Source of the DNA: Chrysaora quinquecirrha
Lineage: Eukaryota > Cnidaria > Scyphozoa > Semaeostomeae > Pelagiidae
Assembly (NCBI GenBank): GCA_014526335.1
Contig: JACTAT010000013.1
Coordinates: 3,197,987-3,261,986 of the forward strand
DNA length: 64,000 nucleotides
Direction: 5' to 3'
Shown: positions 22,301 to 33,384 of the stretch, in pieces
Position numbering within the stretch: position 1 is the first letter of the stretch
Layout: every line of letters begins with the position of its first letter
Position numbers and translations under genes: made by a program
The notes under the pieces: model-generated
Databases searched by the model: none
What the model was told of the DNA's origin: nothing
Seen by the model: only the letters and a program-made list of their open reading frames with translations

Positions 22301-25005
22301 CCCGTTCGTTGCACGCGCCGAGAGGATTCCTTTACTACCCAAGATATCTGCCATCTTCCAGAATATGTCACACCGACTCAGATCTCTTTGTAAAGGTCTA
22401 TTACTAGGTTACGTGTCTGAGTCCTTATCTGGGCGAAGGGCTTTCATTTATTTAAATAAAAAGCGATATCCGATAACTACATGCGATAAGTCTACTTACC
22501 TGTTATTCTTCCTAATTTGTATCCATCTTTGATCAGCCTCTTTCCAGCGAAGCCAGCAACGTGAGCACCAAGACTGAACCCAATAATGTGGACGTTCTTG
22601 TCCACGATGGAACTCTGCTGAAATATTTTCTTCAGCAAATAGGCAACCTGTGCACCAACAAGTCTAGAATTTCCACCCGTTACAAAACTGAGTGCACCTT
22701 TTCCCCAGTCGACCACTAAAACATTTGTCCGTTCTTTCTGGAGTAAACTTTTGTCATATCACTAACCCATGCTTTCGATGATGATTCTAAGAATGAGAGA
22801 GAAACAAATTTAAAAAGAGAAAAGTAAATCATCTTTGGTGCAGTTTGCGAATTGAGGGCCTGATCAAACAAGCAAACATTGTTTGTCATTGTCAAACATT
22901 TGGGACTTTCTTTACAAACGGTCAAACATTGTTTTAGAAACAAATCTCTAATGTTTACCAATAACGTTTCATCATTTGGCCAGAGCTGATTGCCCGTTCC
23001 GTTTTGCTTTTCAGAAAAGATAAGAAAAGAGTAACAACATTAGGGGGCCCTTCCACAAGCAAAATAAATGTTTGACAAGCAATGTTTTGCGATTGTCGAA
23101 CGTGACAAATAATTCGTTATCATTGGGCCAGGCCCTAAGGCACTGGAAAACGATCAAACATTGTTTGTCGAACATTTGAAATTTGCTCATCAAGCAATGT
23201 CTGAACGTTTGGCCTTCACAAAAATTGCCTTAGTCTTATAAGCATGAATAAGCTGTATTTTTTGTGCGATTGTTTTGAAAAAGTTCAAAAAACATTTTCT
23301 GCTTGACGCACACAAGAAATGTAGCCAGGACAAGTAACATTTTGCGACTTGACCTAATGGTAAAACATTTCGCTTGACAAAGCAAATTTCAAATGTTTTA
23401 CAAACAATTTTGATGGTTTGGCGACGGCCTAGCAATATTTACCTAGCATTCCATGGATAACCACGTTCAGATTTGGCTGGTCAATGAGTTCCGCAAGTCT
23501 ATCCACGCTTTTGTTGCTGAAATCTTTGAACAAGTGAAAATCTTCGTTTCTGTACAGCTTATAGAATGTCCCGACATCCTTTGGGGGCTGAGGATTTGTC
23601 ATCAAATAATGATCAAAGGGAGCTTTATCGGAGAAACAACCGAATTGTCCATAGCAGACAGTGCCACCTTAAAATATATAAAAAACATATTTAAGTATAA
23701 AAAAACAGTACCTATATCAATGTTTATAAGAAACTATAAGCTTGAAAACAATTACACGCTTTTTTTTATAAAGAACCACTTTATAAGGAACCTACATGTA
23801 GAAGGCCCGAAAATTTAAAGAACTTATACTACTAAAGAGAACATCGTTAAGGAACTTCTCAATGTCGAATGCTTTACCACTGCAGATAACCAAGAATTAG
23901 AAAGCCGGTTCCATTCATTTGCAGTCGAAAATCACATAAATTGTACATTACACATGTACAGTATCAAATGTTTCCTTGAGTAGTCTCGAGCTTTGCTCAC
24001 ATGCAAGTGTCTCTCTTTTATTGTTAAGACCACTGTATGTGCAGTTAAAATTAAGGAACTATTAAGGAACTTTTTGAACTACAATTGCCTCAAAAGAGGT
24101 CCAAAAATAAGAAACTTTAAGAACTAGGCCTTGAGGTGGGTTCTTTATAAAAAAAAGTGTGTACGCTCAGTTTCTTAAATTTTCAAGCTCGAAAACGATT
24201 ATGTTTCCAATTTTGGTTGACTTTTAGTAGTAAAATTTTCAAGTTTCTCAACGCCAAATTGCTTAAGAGCTTCTCATCTCTACTTTGCAGATTGTAAAAT
24301 TTTATTTCCCATAGATGGTAAATGAATAAAAAACAATATAACGAAAGATTTTGCAAACGCCCATAACATAATAAAGCAAACAATTTTGACAGAAAAGCAC
24401 CACAGTAAAGTTTTTACGTTCAACGTTAATTCCTTAATTAGTATTAGTTCATGGGTACTTCCTTATATAGCTGCTATGAGCGGTTTATAAAAGAATATAC
24501 GTTCAAGGGCAAACCCTCATCATCGAATTTTTAATAAGCAATTTGACTTTCGTCTTTCGTCCAGCCCTCAAAGTTGCTTAAAATTTTAGACATTTCAGCC
24601 CTCAAAGTTGCTTAAAAGTTGCTTAACCTTTTTTACCTAACATCCACCCCTGACATTGCGGGTCAAAATCGTCAACTGTTAGTCCTATAACACGACTTTT
24701 TTGGGAGACAGTAAGTGGAAAAACGTTAGCTAAAGAACTTCAACATGCAAAACAAAAAATGTCCTAACAACAAGAAAGCGTATAAGCTTGATTGTTTGAC
24801 TTCTTAGTTGCTTACAGAATTCAATTGAGCCCTCAAGTTGCTTAATGTTGAGGTCAGTTCAGCCCTAGTTGCTTACTGAGCGGTTGCTTATTAAAAAAAA
24901 GTGTAGTGTCAAGGATTGAAGAGTTAGAAGAAAAATCGATAATTTCTTACCCTTCACCAAATATAAGTGAAAAATCACGGATAACAAAATGAACAGGACC
25001 TTCAT
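19329..25005 (-). CDS. Secreted pancreatic-type triacylglycerol lipase / phospholipase A1 (two frame breaks)
   Basis: Alpha/beta-hydrolase of the pancreatic lipase family. Exons: 25005-24951 (signal peptide MKVLFILLSVIFHLYLVKG), 23667-23443, 22786-22500, 21884-21675, and 19677 to a stop at 19445, or 19329 if the frame is corrected. Catalytic residues visible: Ser in GFSLGAHVAG, Asp in GLDPGDLPF, His in VGCNHIRAVDYF; VVDWGKGA and GHLDFYPNGG are further hallmarks. All junctions are GT-AG in phase. Two single-base losses break it. At the A4 run 22749-22752 the frame hits TAG after NGQMF, while the next frame continues QKERTNVLVVDWG. Near 19461-19467 a TGA follows KGRSN, while the next frame reads LIGKKLYLDTVDCKK, the expected linker. 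Corrected length is about 375 aa, with no PLAT domain. Either a decaying gene or assembly indels. Confidence 0.85.
20203..21545. repeat. 46-bp palindromic minisatellite, about 29 units
   Basis: Tandem array in the lipase intron between exons 5 and 4. Each 46-bp unit contains the perfect palindrome GTAGATCTAC (a BglII site) inside a larger near-palindrome from AAGGTCAAA to TTTGACCTT, then a variable linker CACGGAAAATTAGAGG or CACTTAAAATTAGAGG. Variants (TCTAATG for TCAAATG, AAGGAAAA, CTTAAAGTAAG) recur in a fixed order about 503 bp apart (20317 and 20820), which shows a higher-order repeat of about 11 units. Confidence 0.97.
22855..22987. mobile_element. MITE-A copy 8, internally deleted
   Basis: About 133 bp. 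Left end AGGGCCTGATCAAACAAGC and AAACATTGTTTGTC, right end AACGTTTCATCATTTGGCC. The central half of the element is missing. In lipase intron 2. Confidence 0.6.
23042..23128. mobile_element. MITE-A copy 9, right-end fragment
   Basis: Fragment with AAATGTTTGACAAGCAATG and GGGCCAGGCCCTAAG next to copy 10. Boundaries approximate. Confidence 0.45.
23129..23432. mobile_element. MITE-A copy 10
   Basis: About 300 bp, AAGGCACTGGAAAACGATC to TTTTGATGGTTTGGCGACGGCC, ending only about 10 bp from the lipase exon 2 donor at 23443. All internal modules are present. Confidence 0.7.
23752..24163. mobile_element. MITE-B relative in lipase intron 1
   Basis: About 412 bp. Left end TTACACGCTTTTTTTTATAAAG, right end CTTTATAAAAAAAAGTGTGT, inverted; sub-terminal AGGAACCT and TAAGAACTAGGCC modules. 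Non-coding. Confidence 0.65.
24528..24898. mobile_element. Inverted-repeat element with TTAATAAGCAA ends
   Basis: About 370 bp. Left end TTTTTAATAAGCAATTTGAC, right end GCGGTTGCTTATTAAAAA. Interior contains several copies of CAGCCCTCAAAGTTGCTTAA. It lies just downstream of the lipase signal-peptide exon, inside intron 1. Confidence 0.55.
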
Positions 25006-26600
25006 GTCTGCTGGCAAATTTTGAATGACTTGGCAAGTTTCACCCAGCAGTTCTGCCCAGCTGTTCCTGGTTGGTTGACAAATGTCACGTGACAAATCTG
25101 AGACTGCACAGTAAGTCAAATGGTTCCTTTTATAACAACAAGCCCAATGTTTCAACCTTGGAAATCATCGAGGAATATTTTGATTCAAAACATTTCTTCC
25201 GAGAGGATGCAGATTCAAGAATTTTTTGTTTTCCGGTGCACGAGGTTCACTTCCGAGAGTGTCAATTTTCGAACTGCGAAATAGGAGACGCTAATTCAAC
25301 GGGAACTGCCTTTGGATGCGTCCAAGTTTTGCACATGATTCATTATGCATGCATGCATGTTGATCTCAAACCCACAAATGATTTTTTTTATTCAAGCGTA
25401 TACATACTGTTGCTATATACACATTACGTCGTGGAAGTACTGTCTTGGTAGTGGTAGAGAAGGTCTGTGCAGGGGGTCTTTGGTACCAGTACCACAATGT
25501 TTCGTACCAGGTTCCTCCAAAATACAAGGCTGTGCTACCACGTGATCCCAATTTATTTTGGTCGAAGTAAACAACTGTGCCAAAGAAATGTCAATCCATA
25601 CGAATTAATAGAGGTACTGGGTTCTAGTCCAACCTTTTTATGTGCGAAGGATGAGCACATTATGTGGGGATGCGATGTCACGGATACAGGTATAGAGAGA
25701 GAGAGAGAGAGACCTAAGACGCTCTTTTTTTGCCAAAATGTAACAATAGATTAACTTTGAAGTCGCCGTAAGTGTCGGTATTAATGATATCATTAGCAAA
25801 AAGCAATTAATTTACAATAAACATCAATTAGCAGCATTTTCTACTGTGGCGAACTGGTCTAAACCACCGCTTTCTTAAACTAGAGGTCTGGAGTTCGATC
25901 CCCGTTTCACGGTACTCTCAATATTTTTTATAATCGTTTGGTTTTCATTTTCATGTTTTCATACTCGAATCATTGATCGTAACAACTCTACCCGTTTATG
26001 TCCTTCAATAAAGTTTTTCATTTTTTAGTCTTCAATTTCAATAGTTTCGTTTACTTTTATATGCTTTCGCGGTCCGCAGGTGCATAAAAGCAAATGAGTA
26101 CCATGAAAAGAATACATATGGATCATATTAGTATTCATTTACTGGAGATCTGTCCCTCAAATTTCAATAAAAATTTTTCAGGCTGATATAGTTATGACTA
26201 TGGAATACTATTTTAAATACATTGATTATGATTGAGCGAAAATCACGGCTGTGCGTAATTTACATGGACTGCATGTGAAAGTCGACATAAACATGTCTTC
26301 GAATGGCAATCAACTGTTAAAATAGCGATTGGTGGTGATTACTCATTGGCAATTCGGTCGGGAGATAGATTCTTTGTTTTGTTTATCGAGTTGATGCAAG
26401 TTTATGCCAGAATTTCTATTACGCCACAAGCTCTCTCCGTTCTCTTTTTTAAAAAAATGACACAAAATCTTATAACTATATATGCAAATTTGGGAATCGA
26501 GAACGGCCCATTGCTGTCCAGAATTGAAGGTGAAAGTGCTCGCGAGATTCGAGTGAACGAAATTACGATCAGCAACACCACCAAAATCATCATTATCATA
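25006..26600. other. Gene-poor stretch upstream of the lipase
   Basis: 5' flank of the lipase start codon, which should contain its promoter. A 126-codon plus-strand frame at 25071-25451 and several shorter ones carry no recognisable protein. Contains a short (GA)n run near 25698 and a tRNA-like sequence at 25842-25914. Confidence 0.4.
25842..25914 (+). tRNA. tRNA-like sequence, probable pseudogene or SINE fragment
   Basis: A 73-nt segment with a 7-bp acceptor-type pairing (TACTGTG with CACGGTA), an A-box-like TGGCGAACTGG and a B-box-like AGTTCGATCCCC. Anticodon-loop sequence CTTAAAC would suggest a leucine-type TAA anticodon. The T stem pairs poorly and two extra bases separate it from the acceptor arm, so a functional tRNA is unlikely. 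Confidence 0.25.
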
Positions 26601-26649
26601 ATCATTGACATCATCACTGTCAGATTCAGCATGTTATTATCATTATCGT

Positions 26650-27182
26650 TGTCGTTATTGTCATGGTCATGATCATTGTGATAATCATGGTCATCATCAT
26701 CATCATCATCGTCATGGTCATGATCATTGTGATAATCATGGTCCTCATCATCATCATCATCGTCATGGTCATGATCATTGTGATCATTGTGGTAATCATG
26801 GTCATCAACATCAACATCATCGTCATGGTCATGATCATTGTGAAAATCATGGTTATTATCATCATCATCATCGTCATGGTCATGATCATTGTGATAATCA
26901 TGGTCCTCATCATCATCATCATCGTCATGGTCATGATCATTGTGATCATTGTGGTAATCATGGTCATCAACATCAACATCATCGTCATGGTCATGATCAT
27001 TGTGATAATCATGGTTATCTTCATCATCATCATCGTCATGGTCATGATCATTGTGATAATCATGGTTATCATCATCATCATCATCGTCATGGTCATTATC
27101 ATTGTGATAATCATGGTCATCATCATCATCATCATCGTCATGGTCATGATTATTGTGATAATCATGATAATCATGATCATAA
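26650..27182. repeat. 51-bp minisatellite (His/Asp-rich in one frame)
   Basis: About ten units of roughly 51 bp (with 60-bp variants that carry an extra GATCATTGTGGT) built from CATGGTCATGATCATTGTG and runs of CATCATCATCATCGT. In one plus frame it reads HGHDHCDNHGHHHHHHR repeats. Because the unit is a multiple of three and has no stops in several frames, long ORFs appear in at least three frames, so coding is doubtful. An inner CATGGTCATGATC module is itself nearly palindromic (ATGATCAT). Confidence 0.95.
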
Positions 27183-27739
27183 TCAGTTTTTCTGCAGCTG
27201 TTGCACTGCTGGATATGAATTCATTTGTGAAATCATTGTTTAATTGTTGCAAATTCTTGCAAACACTCTTTGGTAAGCGTTGTACCGCCATCCTTCGCAC
27301 ATTGCGACAGCATTGCTATGTTTTCAGATTATCTGGTACAAGGTTCCAGTTCCACCCTTTTGTGAATTTGGCACCAGGTACCAGCCCTCTGCCCTCTGGC
27401 AGCATGGCACCACTCGGCACCACTACCCTGTGACCCCTCGTAGTGTATCGCTTACCTCACTAGGTTAAGGTAGTTGGGGTAAGGTGGAAATTGGGAATGG
27501 TAAAGTCATAAAGTGCATCGTGTTGCATCGTTGGTATCTTTCCGGGAAGTGCAGTGGCTCAGCATGAATTTTTCGACTTAGTGGGCGTGGCTGGTTGCCA
27601 GGCCTTGCTAGACTTAGGAGTTTATGATATGCATAAACCTGTTTTATTCAAAGCCTAAACCAGCGTTGTTATTAAAAGGAAGAAAAGTTATTTTCTGCTA
27701 TTAAATCTTGATAAAAACTGCTCCCACCTGTTGCCTTTT

Positions 27740-27925
27740 TAGACTTACCCTAAGTCTAAATCTTTTTTTATCCGAACACAGATTCATTACCGAAATGTGA
27801 CAGCGTTGCGAAGGAGACAATGAGAAAAGTGGACTGAGATCTCCGTTCACTTTTCTCAATGTCTCCTCCGCAGCGCCATCATATTTGTGTTGGGATAAGG
27901 AAAGATTTAGACTTAGGTAAGTCTA
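27740..27925. mobile_element. Foldback (hairpin) element with 9-bp target duplication
   Basis: 186-bp element. The arms TAGACTTACCCTAAGTC and GACTTAGGTAAGTCTA extend inward (AAATCTTTTTTTATCC against GGATAAGGAAAGATTT, then AACACA against TGTGTT, then inner GGAGACA-TGAGAAAAGTG against CACTTTTCTCA-TGTCTCC), so almost the entire element is one long hairpin. It is flanked by direct repeats TTGCCTTTT at 27731-27739 and 27926-27934, a 9-bp target duplication such as Mutator-type transposition makes. Confidence 0.85.
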
Positions 27926-28200
27926 TTGCCTTTTGGGAGTGGAATGGAATGTTCGAAATGCGTGGTTGTTAACTCAGAAACAATCGGATTGTTTTGCTAT
28001 TGTCTATCAGGAAATCACGTGCTAAAGACCTGGGACGAGACTATTGTCCCAGTGATTTCACTGGGAAATCTGAATCGTTCCAGCTCTCTAACAACACGCA
28101 GTTCAAAGATTTTGTAATATCAAACGAAGATTTTGTCAGAGAAGTCAGAAAGAAAAATTGAAATTTACTTGAAATTGTTGATTTCGTTATAAAATTTATA

Positions 28201-31200
28201 ATGCCATGTTCGCAAACGACGTTGGTTCACATGATAGCAGGAGGGTAAGTTTATCTGAGCTGAATTTTTGTTGATTTCATTTTGTTTCCGTAATCAAAAT
28301 TCTTACCGAGCGGGCGAGATGGCTGCTTCTGCTTAGGCCCAATATGCTGACGACGATTTGAGTGCCTAAATTTGTTTATTGTGCTTTCTGCAATGAGAAT
28401 CTTCATGAAAACATATACGAGCTCAACTAAAAGCAATATTTTCAAATTGTAAAGCTCAAATCCGGAATTTCCTAGAGCAACAGCTGCCAGGAGGCCGTCC
28501 ATAATAGGCCGCCCGCCGGCCATCCATTCCGGACGCCAGACACGACATCATGCGTATAAATAAATACAAAGTAAAGATTTCTGGTTAGAGCCTTTAGACA
28601 TGAACTGAAAGAAAAGCTAATTCATTTCTGACCCTGTAAGTGTAGCATACCTTACTGAAAATGTTATGTTTTGGGAAAGTTAGGTCAGAAATTCTGAAAA
28701 GAAATCCTTTCCCAGAATGAGATGTATTTTTGGGAAAGTTGTTTTGAAACAGTAACTCCGCTTATGACTGCAGGTGTGTGCTGATTATGCAACATGGACA
28801 TACGTAAGCTGGGTTATAATTGGGTAATTTTATTTTTAGATAAGAAAAGAAGATAATAATTGTATTATAACAATCTTTTTTCTCTTTGCAGAATTGGAGG
28901 AACATCTGGTGCTATTGTAACATGCCCACTTGACGTACTAAAGACAAGGCAACAATCATCCATTGCAAGTTATTCACTGCGTACAATTGCATCTGAAGCT
29001 AATGCCATCCAAGGGTCAAGTATTCAAGTCTCGTACTCTCATGCTGGATTGCATCTTCAACGCACTGCAACCAAAGTCAAGCCAGGCATCTTGCAATGCT
29101 TGAGGTATAAGGCAGTTTTAGTTTGTAGATTTTTTCATGAGCATTATGGGGCATTATGTTGCTCAGGTTACTAGAATAAGTAATATTTGGGTTGGGGCAC
29201 CCAACTTTTGTTGTTTAAAACTGATGTAAGCTAGATTTTTTGTGCATAAGTTGTGACTCCGTAAGTGACACTGTATGCATTTTTGAAAGCTAACAAGCGA
29301 AAGAAAGGCAAAGTGTCCTTGCGTTCTTCTATTGTTTATGCCAGTAGCGTAGCCAAGAGGGAGCACAGGGGGCAGTTGCATCCCCCAAGTCATCACCAAG
29401 ATGAGTTTTGCATATAGTCCAAATCTAATGTAGAAGTGTTGCAGGGTAGGATTTTGGTATTAATTCTTAAAACCATTCCAATTTTTTCCTTGAACACACC
29501 CTTTTGCCTGTCTAATATTGGGTGGCTACACCACTGGTTTATGCTGATTTCTCAGGCATGTAAAACCTTACGACCTCCACACCAGAACCAGTAATTTTTC
29601 TGTGATTGCACACCTGAGATCAACATGGTGCACATTCTGCAAACTTGGCCTTACTCAGTCTAGTGTAGATGGAAAAGACCCTTGCTTACCATGGCAAATC
29701 TAAGTATTTCCCTTGGTTCTAACATGTTGAAAAATATGGCTGATTTTGCTTTACATGATCGTATCAGTCAGTGCTACACCAAAACTCCTTAAATCCTGAG
29801 AACATATTGTCAGCAATAAGTTTATAGTATATTTATAGCATATGAATTTTTTGTGAATTCTTTTCCAGACAAATTGTTCAAGAGGAGGGTGTAAAAGCCC
29901 TTTTCAAAGGATTGGCACCTAATTTAGTTGGTGTTACACCATCAAGGTATGAACATTGGTTATTAAACTACTTGTTTGCTTCATTGGATTATTTCTATTT
30001 TTGTTGTCATAAACAGTTTGTTACAGTTTAATCTGTTTTATGCAAATTTGCAGGGCCATATATTTCTCTGTCTATGCAAAGACAAAGAAAAATCTCAGAT
30101 CATCTGGTTTACTTCATAAAGAAAGCAAATTAATTCCTCTTTGTGCTGGAGCAGCAGCTGGTAAGTTTGATTGTTTGAGATTTATAATTTTGTTTTCTGT
30201 TTTTTATATCCTTGGCTTAAAATGCCATTGAATGCTGCTGAATGTTGGCATGCAATGTTGAAGGCTTCTTAATGTTGTATGTTTAATGTTGAATGCTGTT
30301 GAATGTTGGACATTTGATGTTAAATGTTGCTAAATGTCTGATTTTGAATGTTCAACATTTGATGTTGTATGCTGTTGAATGTTGGACAGAGTGTTGGACA
30401 GTTGGTAATGAAAGTGGTTGAATGTTGGCATTTAATGTTGAATGCTGCTGAATGATGGAAATTTGATGTTGAATGCTGCTGAATGTTGGACAGAATGTTG
30501 GACAGTTGGTGTTGAATGCTGTCAAATGTTGGATGTTTGATGTTTAATGTGGTTTGAGCATTTAATGTTGAATGCTGCTGAATATTGGATATTGATTGCT
30601 AATTGCTGCCGAATAATGGGAATTGGATGTTGAATGCAAGTTTATTGCAGTTGTATCGCAACACCAGGCCACAACGATCACAACTTCACTTTGAGCTTGA
30701 CCACAACTTCAGTTTCAGCCATTTTAAACTTCTGTTTGAACAGGTTAAACTTAAACACAATTGATAGAAGTTGCACTAAGCACTTCTTGCCTTGGATGAG
30801 TTTGATTTTAAGTCTACTTGTATCAAATAAATGTGGTCTGAAAATGTTAAGTCTCGGGAGTTTTAAAGCAGTTCTCAATTCTTTAAATGGACCAAGAGTT
30901 CAAAAGGCTCTTAGTTCACCTAGTTTGGAAACAGTTTTTGTTACCCAAAAGATATGCTTATTTTGAAGCATGTTTTCAATGAAGTCTGTGGGCCCCATCC
31001 CATGCAGGCATCCCCATTATATTAATCTTAACCAGCAGACTTGAATTGGCTTTGAGCCAGGGCTCTTTGCTCTGTATAATGAACACAACATCTTTTGAAC
31101 AAAGCTGAGAAGCATTGTCCCTATGTTTCTAAAAACTGGAACATAAACAAAACAACCCAACAGCAATTGAGATTTGTAAAAATACAAAGGACAAATTCCT

Positions 31201-33384
31201 GGTTTAGAAATTTTTACTTTTCAATGCTTAATACATTTACATGCTTTAACTTTTTCCTAGTCTGCACTCAGGTGACTTAGCTATCTTGGATGGCTAGCGC
31301 ATGTCACAAGGACCCTTGGTAGCCCATTTTTGGGCATGACAGTCAAAGAAAATCAGCCAGCGGTACTGTAATCATAAACAACTTGAACAACTTTGGTCAT
31401 CCTATATCTCCTGTGCTCGCTTACCCCTGAGATTTAATATTGCAAATACTGTATAACTAAAGTGTGCACCTGGAATTATTAACTTAGGATATTTAAGACA
31501 ATTACTTCATTTAATTGGCATTTTCAGTGTGTATGCTCTTCCTCCCACTTTTATAGCGGGTTGTTTCGAGGGCAGGAGATATCGGCGAATCCAAAGTTCG
31601 AATTTTTGTTATTGCTGAGCTATACCTTTAAAACGCATTTAAGCTTGTAAATATAAAGCTTATAATGCTGTGAAAGTTTTCATAAGTGCAGGCGCGAAAA
31701 TCTGCGTTGCCTAAGGCGCGAAAACCTGCGCTGCGCGATAAAGCGCTGCCGGACACATTACGAAATAAACTTAAATTTCCCCTCCTATAAAGTTTAGCAG
31801 TTAGAAAACTAAGCGTTGACTCCATTATCTGCACCCCATCCTTCCGCTAGCTAGAAATTTGGCGTATGTTTTTTTAAATATGCGTGACATTTAGCGAAGC
31901 CCATTTCTCCTTGATAATCGCAGCCGTACGCACTAAGCAAGCGTTGAATACGCCTTATCTCTTCAGTAAATTGTCCTATCTGCCCTCAAGCCTGTTTATC
32001 TCTTGTACGTTTTGTGATGTGGTTTGTTGTTCGGTTTCGTATTGTTTTATGGTTTGAATATGGCGCGCGGGTGGCTTTTCTTTCGTACTTTCTTGCAAAA
32101 TTTGGTCCTAAAAAGTTCGAGCCTTTGAATAACCTAGAAGTTTCTCCCTTTACCATTAAAGATAAGGGTATTTGTGTGTTGAGAGAGTTCTGTCTTTTTG
32201 GGGGAAATTAGAAGGGGGTTAATCAAGGGGAATTTCTGAGTTATCAAAGGCTCGACTGCTGGGATCTTTCCTGGACCTTCCCTTCCTTAGCCTCCTCTAC
32301 CCTTTCTAGGTTTTTCGCGAGATGTATTTTTTCTCGCTAAAATGTGTCCTTGCATTTAATGTTATCTGTTGGTTACTTCATCAGGTTTCTGCTCGAATAC
32401 TTTGACATGCCCCGTATGGGTGCTGAAAACAAGACTGCAGCTGGATAAAAGGTATCTTTAAGCTTTTATTCCTTTCCATTGCAACTGTACTGCGCTGTTT
32501 GCTTTACAATATTCGTTTTGTTTTTTCAACGTTGTTTCCAACGATCAAACATTACTGATCAAACATTACTGGTCAAACATTTGAAATTTGCTTATCAAGT
32601 GAAATGTTTTAGCTTTTGGCCATGTCGATAAACATTGCACTTTAAACATATTTTGCTTGGCTCTACCAGAAAATATTTTCAAACTTGTTCAAAAACAATG
32701 CATGACAAATTTTGTTTACTTCTGCCTGTCAAGCAATGTTTTATGACGTGACCAAACATTCAAACATTTCTTGATAAGCAAACTGCAAATGTTTGACAAA
32801 CAATGTTTGATAATGATCAAACATTGTTATACCTCTAGCTAAGCAATGATTAATAAACTTCATATAATGGAAATGCAAATTTTGACTTTCTGTTTTTATC
32901 TGTTTTCAGAAAAGGAGGTTCTACATTGAGAGACACAATCGTTAAACTGTACCACACAGAAGGTCTAAAAGGCTTTTACCGTGGACTTCTTATATCATAT
33001 GTAGGAATCGCAGAGACAAGTATACATTTTGTATTGTACGAACAATTGAAACAGAAACTCAGGCCATGTGGTGAAGAGAACGACGAAACCGGCAAGTGTC
33101 TCGGTGACTTTGCACAATTCATGGTAGCCGCAAGTGCGTCGAAAACAGTATCATGCGCAGTTATGTATCCCCATGAAGTTGTACGAACTCGACTTAGACA
33201 ACCGGCAGTAAACGGTGTCAAGAAATATCACTCGATCCTGCAGACATTCCGCCTTGTTGCCCTCCAAGAAGGCGTAAGAGGCTTGTACGGTGGAATGATG
33301 ACTCAGATTGTAAGACAGATACCAAACAGTGCTACAATGTTTGTGACGTATGAATTTGTTGTTAGTTTTCTCTGCAATTCGTGA
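28201..33384 (+). CDS. SLC25A36: Mitochondrial carrier, SLC25A33/SLC25A36-like (pyrimidine nucleotide carrier)
   Basis: Inner-mitochondrial-membrane solute carrier; vertebrate relatives SLC25A33/36 exchange pyrimidine nucleotides. Six exons: 28201-28244, 28892-29104, 29869-29946, 30054-30160, 32385-32451 and 32910-33384, all GT-AG and in phase, 327 aa. The start [15 protein letters not shown] leads into the first repeat. The three carrier repeats show [18 protein letters not shown] and YPHEVVRTR. Trp in place of the acidic residue in repeat 2 is characteristic of the SLC25A33/36 branch. Repeat 1 has the long insertion usual for this branch. Other motifs: [29 protein letters not shown] and [11 protein letters not shown]. 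Intron 4 holds a minisatellite and intron 5 a MITE-A copy. I cannot tell SLC25A33 from SLC25A36; the symbol is provisional. Confidence 0.9.
28251..28523 (-). CDS. Possible antisense first exon in carrier intron 1
   Basis: Minus-strand open frame from ATG 28523: [18 protein letters not shown], then a hydrophobic segment ([17 protein letters not shown]), then a basic tail to PSRPLG, where GTAAGA would serve as a donor near 28305. It looks like the start of a small single-pass membrane protein, but no downstream exon was found on this strand. It overlaps the 5' region of the carrier gene in antisense. Unrecognised. Confidence 0.25.
   Translation of the reverse strand: MAGGRPIMDGLLAAVALGNSGFELYNLKILLLVELVYVFMKILIAESTINKFRHSNRRQHIGPKQKQPSRPLGKNFDYGNKMKSTKIQLR
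29340..29538. mobile_element. MITE with CCAGTNGNGTAGCCA ends
   Basis: About 199 bp in carrier intron 2. Left end CCAGTAGCGTAGCCAAGAGG, right end GGGTGGCTACACCACTGG, approximate complements. Interior G-rich then AT-rich, no coding content. Confidence 0.5.
30225..30645. repeat. Irregular minisatellite of TTGAATG(C/T)TG(C/G) motifs
   Basis: About 420 bp in carrier intron 4, made of degenerate units such as GAATGCTGCTGAATGTTGG with ACATTTGATGTT variants. No fixed period. Confidence 0.85.
32538..32825. mobile_element. MITE-A copy 11 (in carrier intron 5)
   Basis: About 288 bp, with CAACGATCAAACATTACTG at the left (a small ACTGATCAAACATT duplication) and AAATGTTTGACAAACAATG then TTTGATAATGATC at the right. 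Full set of internal modules. Confidence 0.7.

Noticed and set aside
25071..25451. 126-codon plus-strand ORF upstream of the lipase
   Set aside because: No conserved motif, no splice-site support, and it overlaps the likely lipase promoter region.
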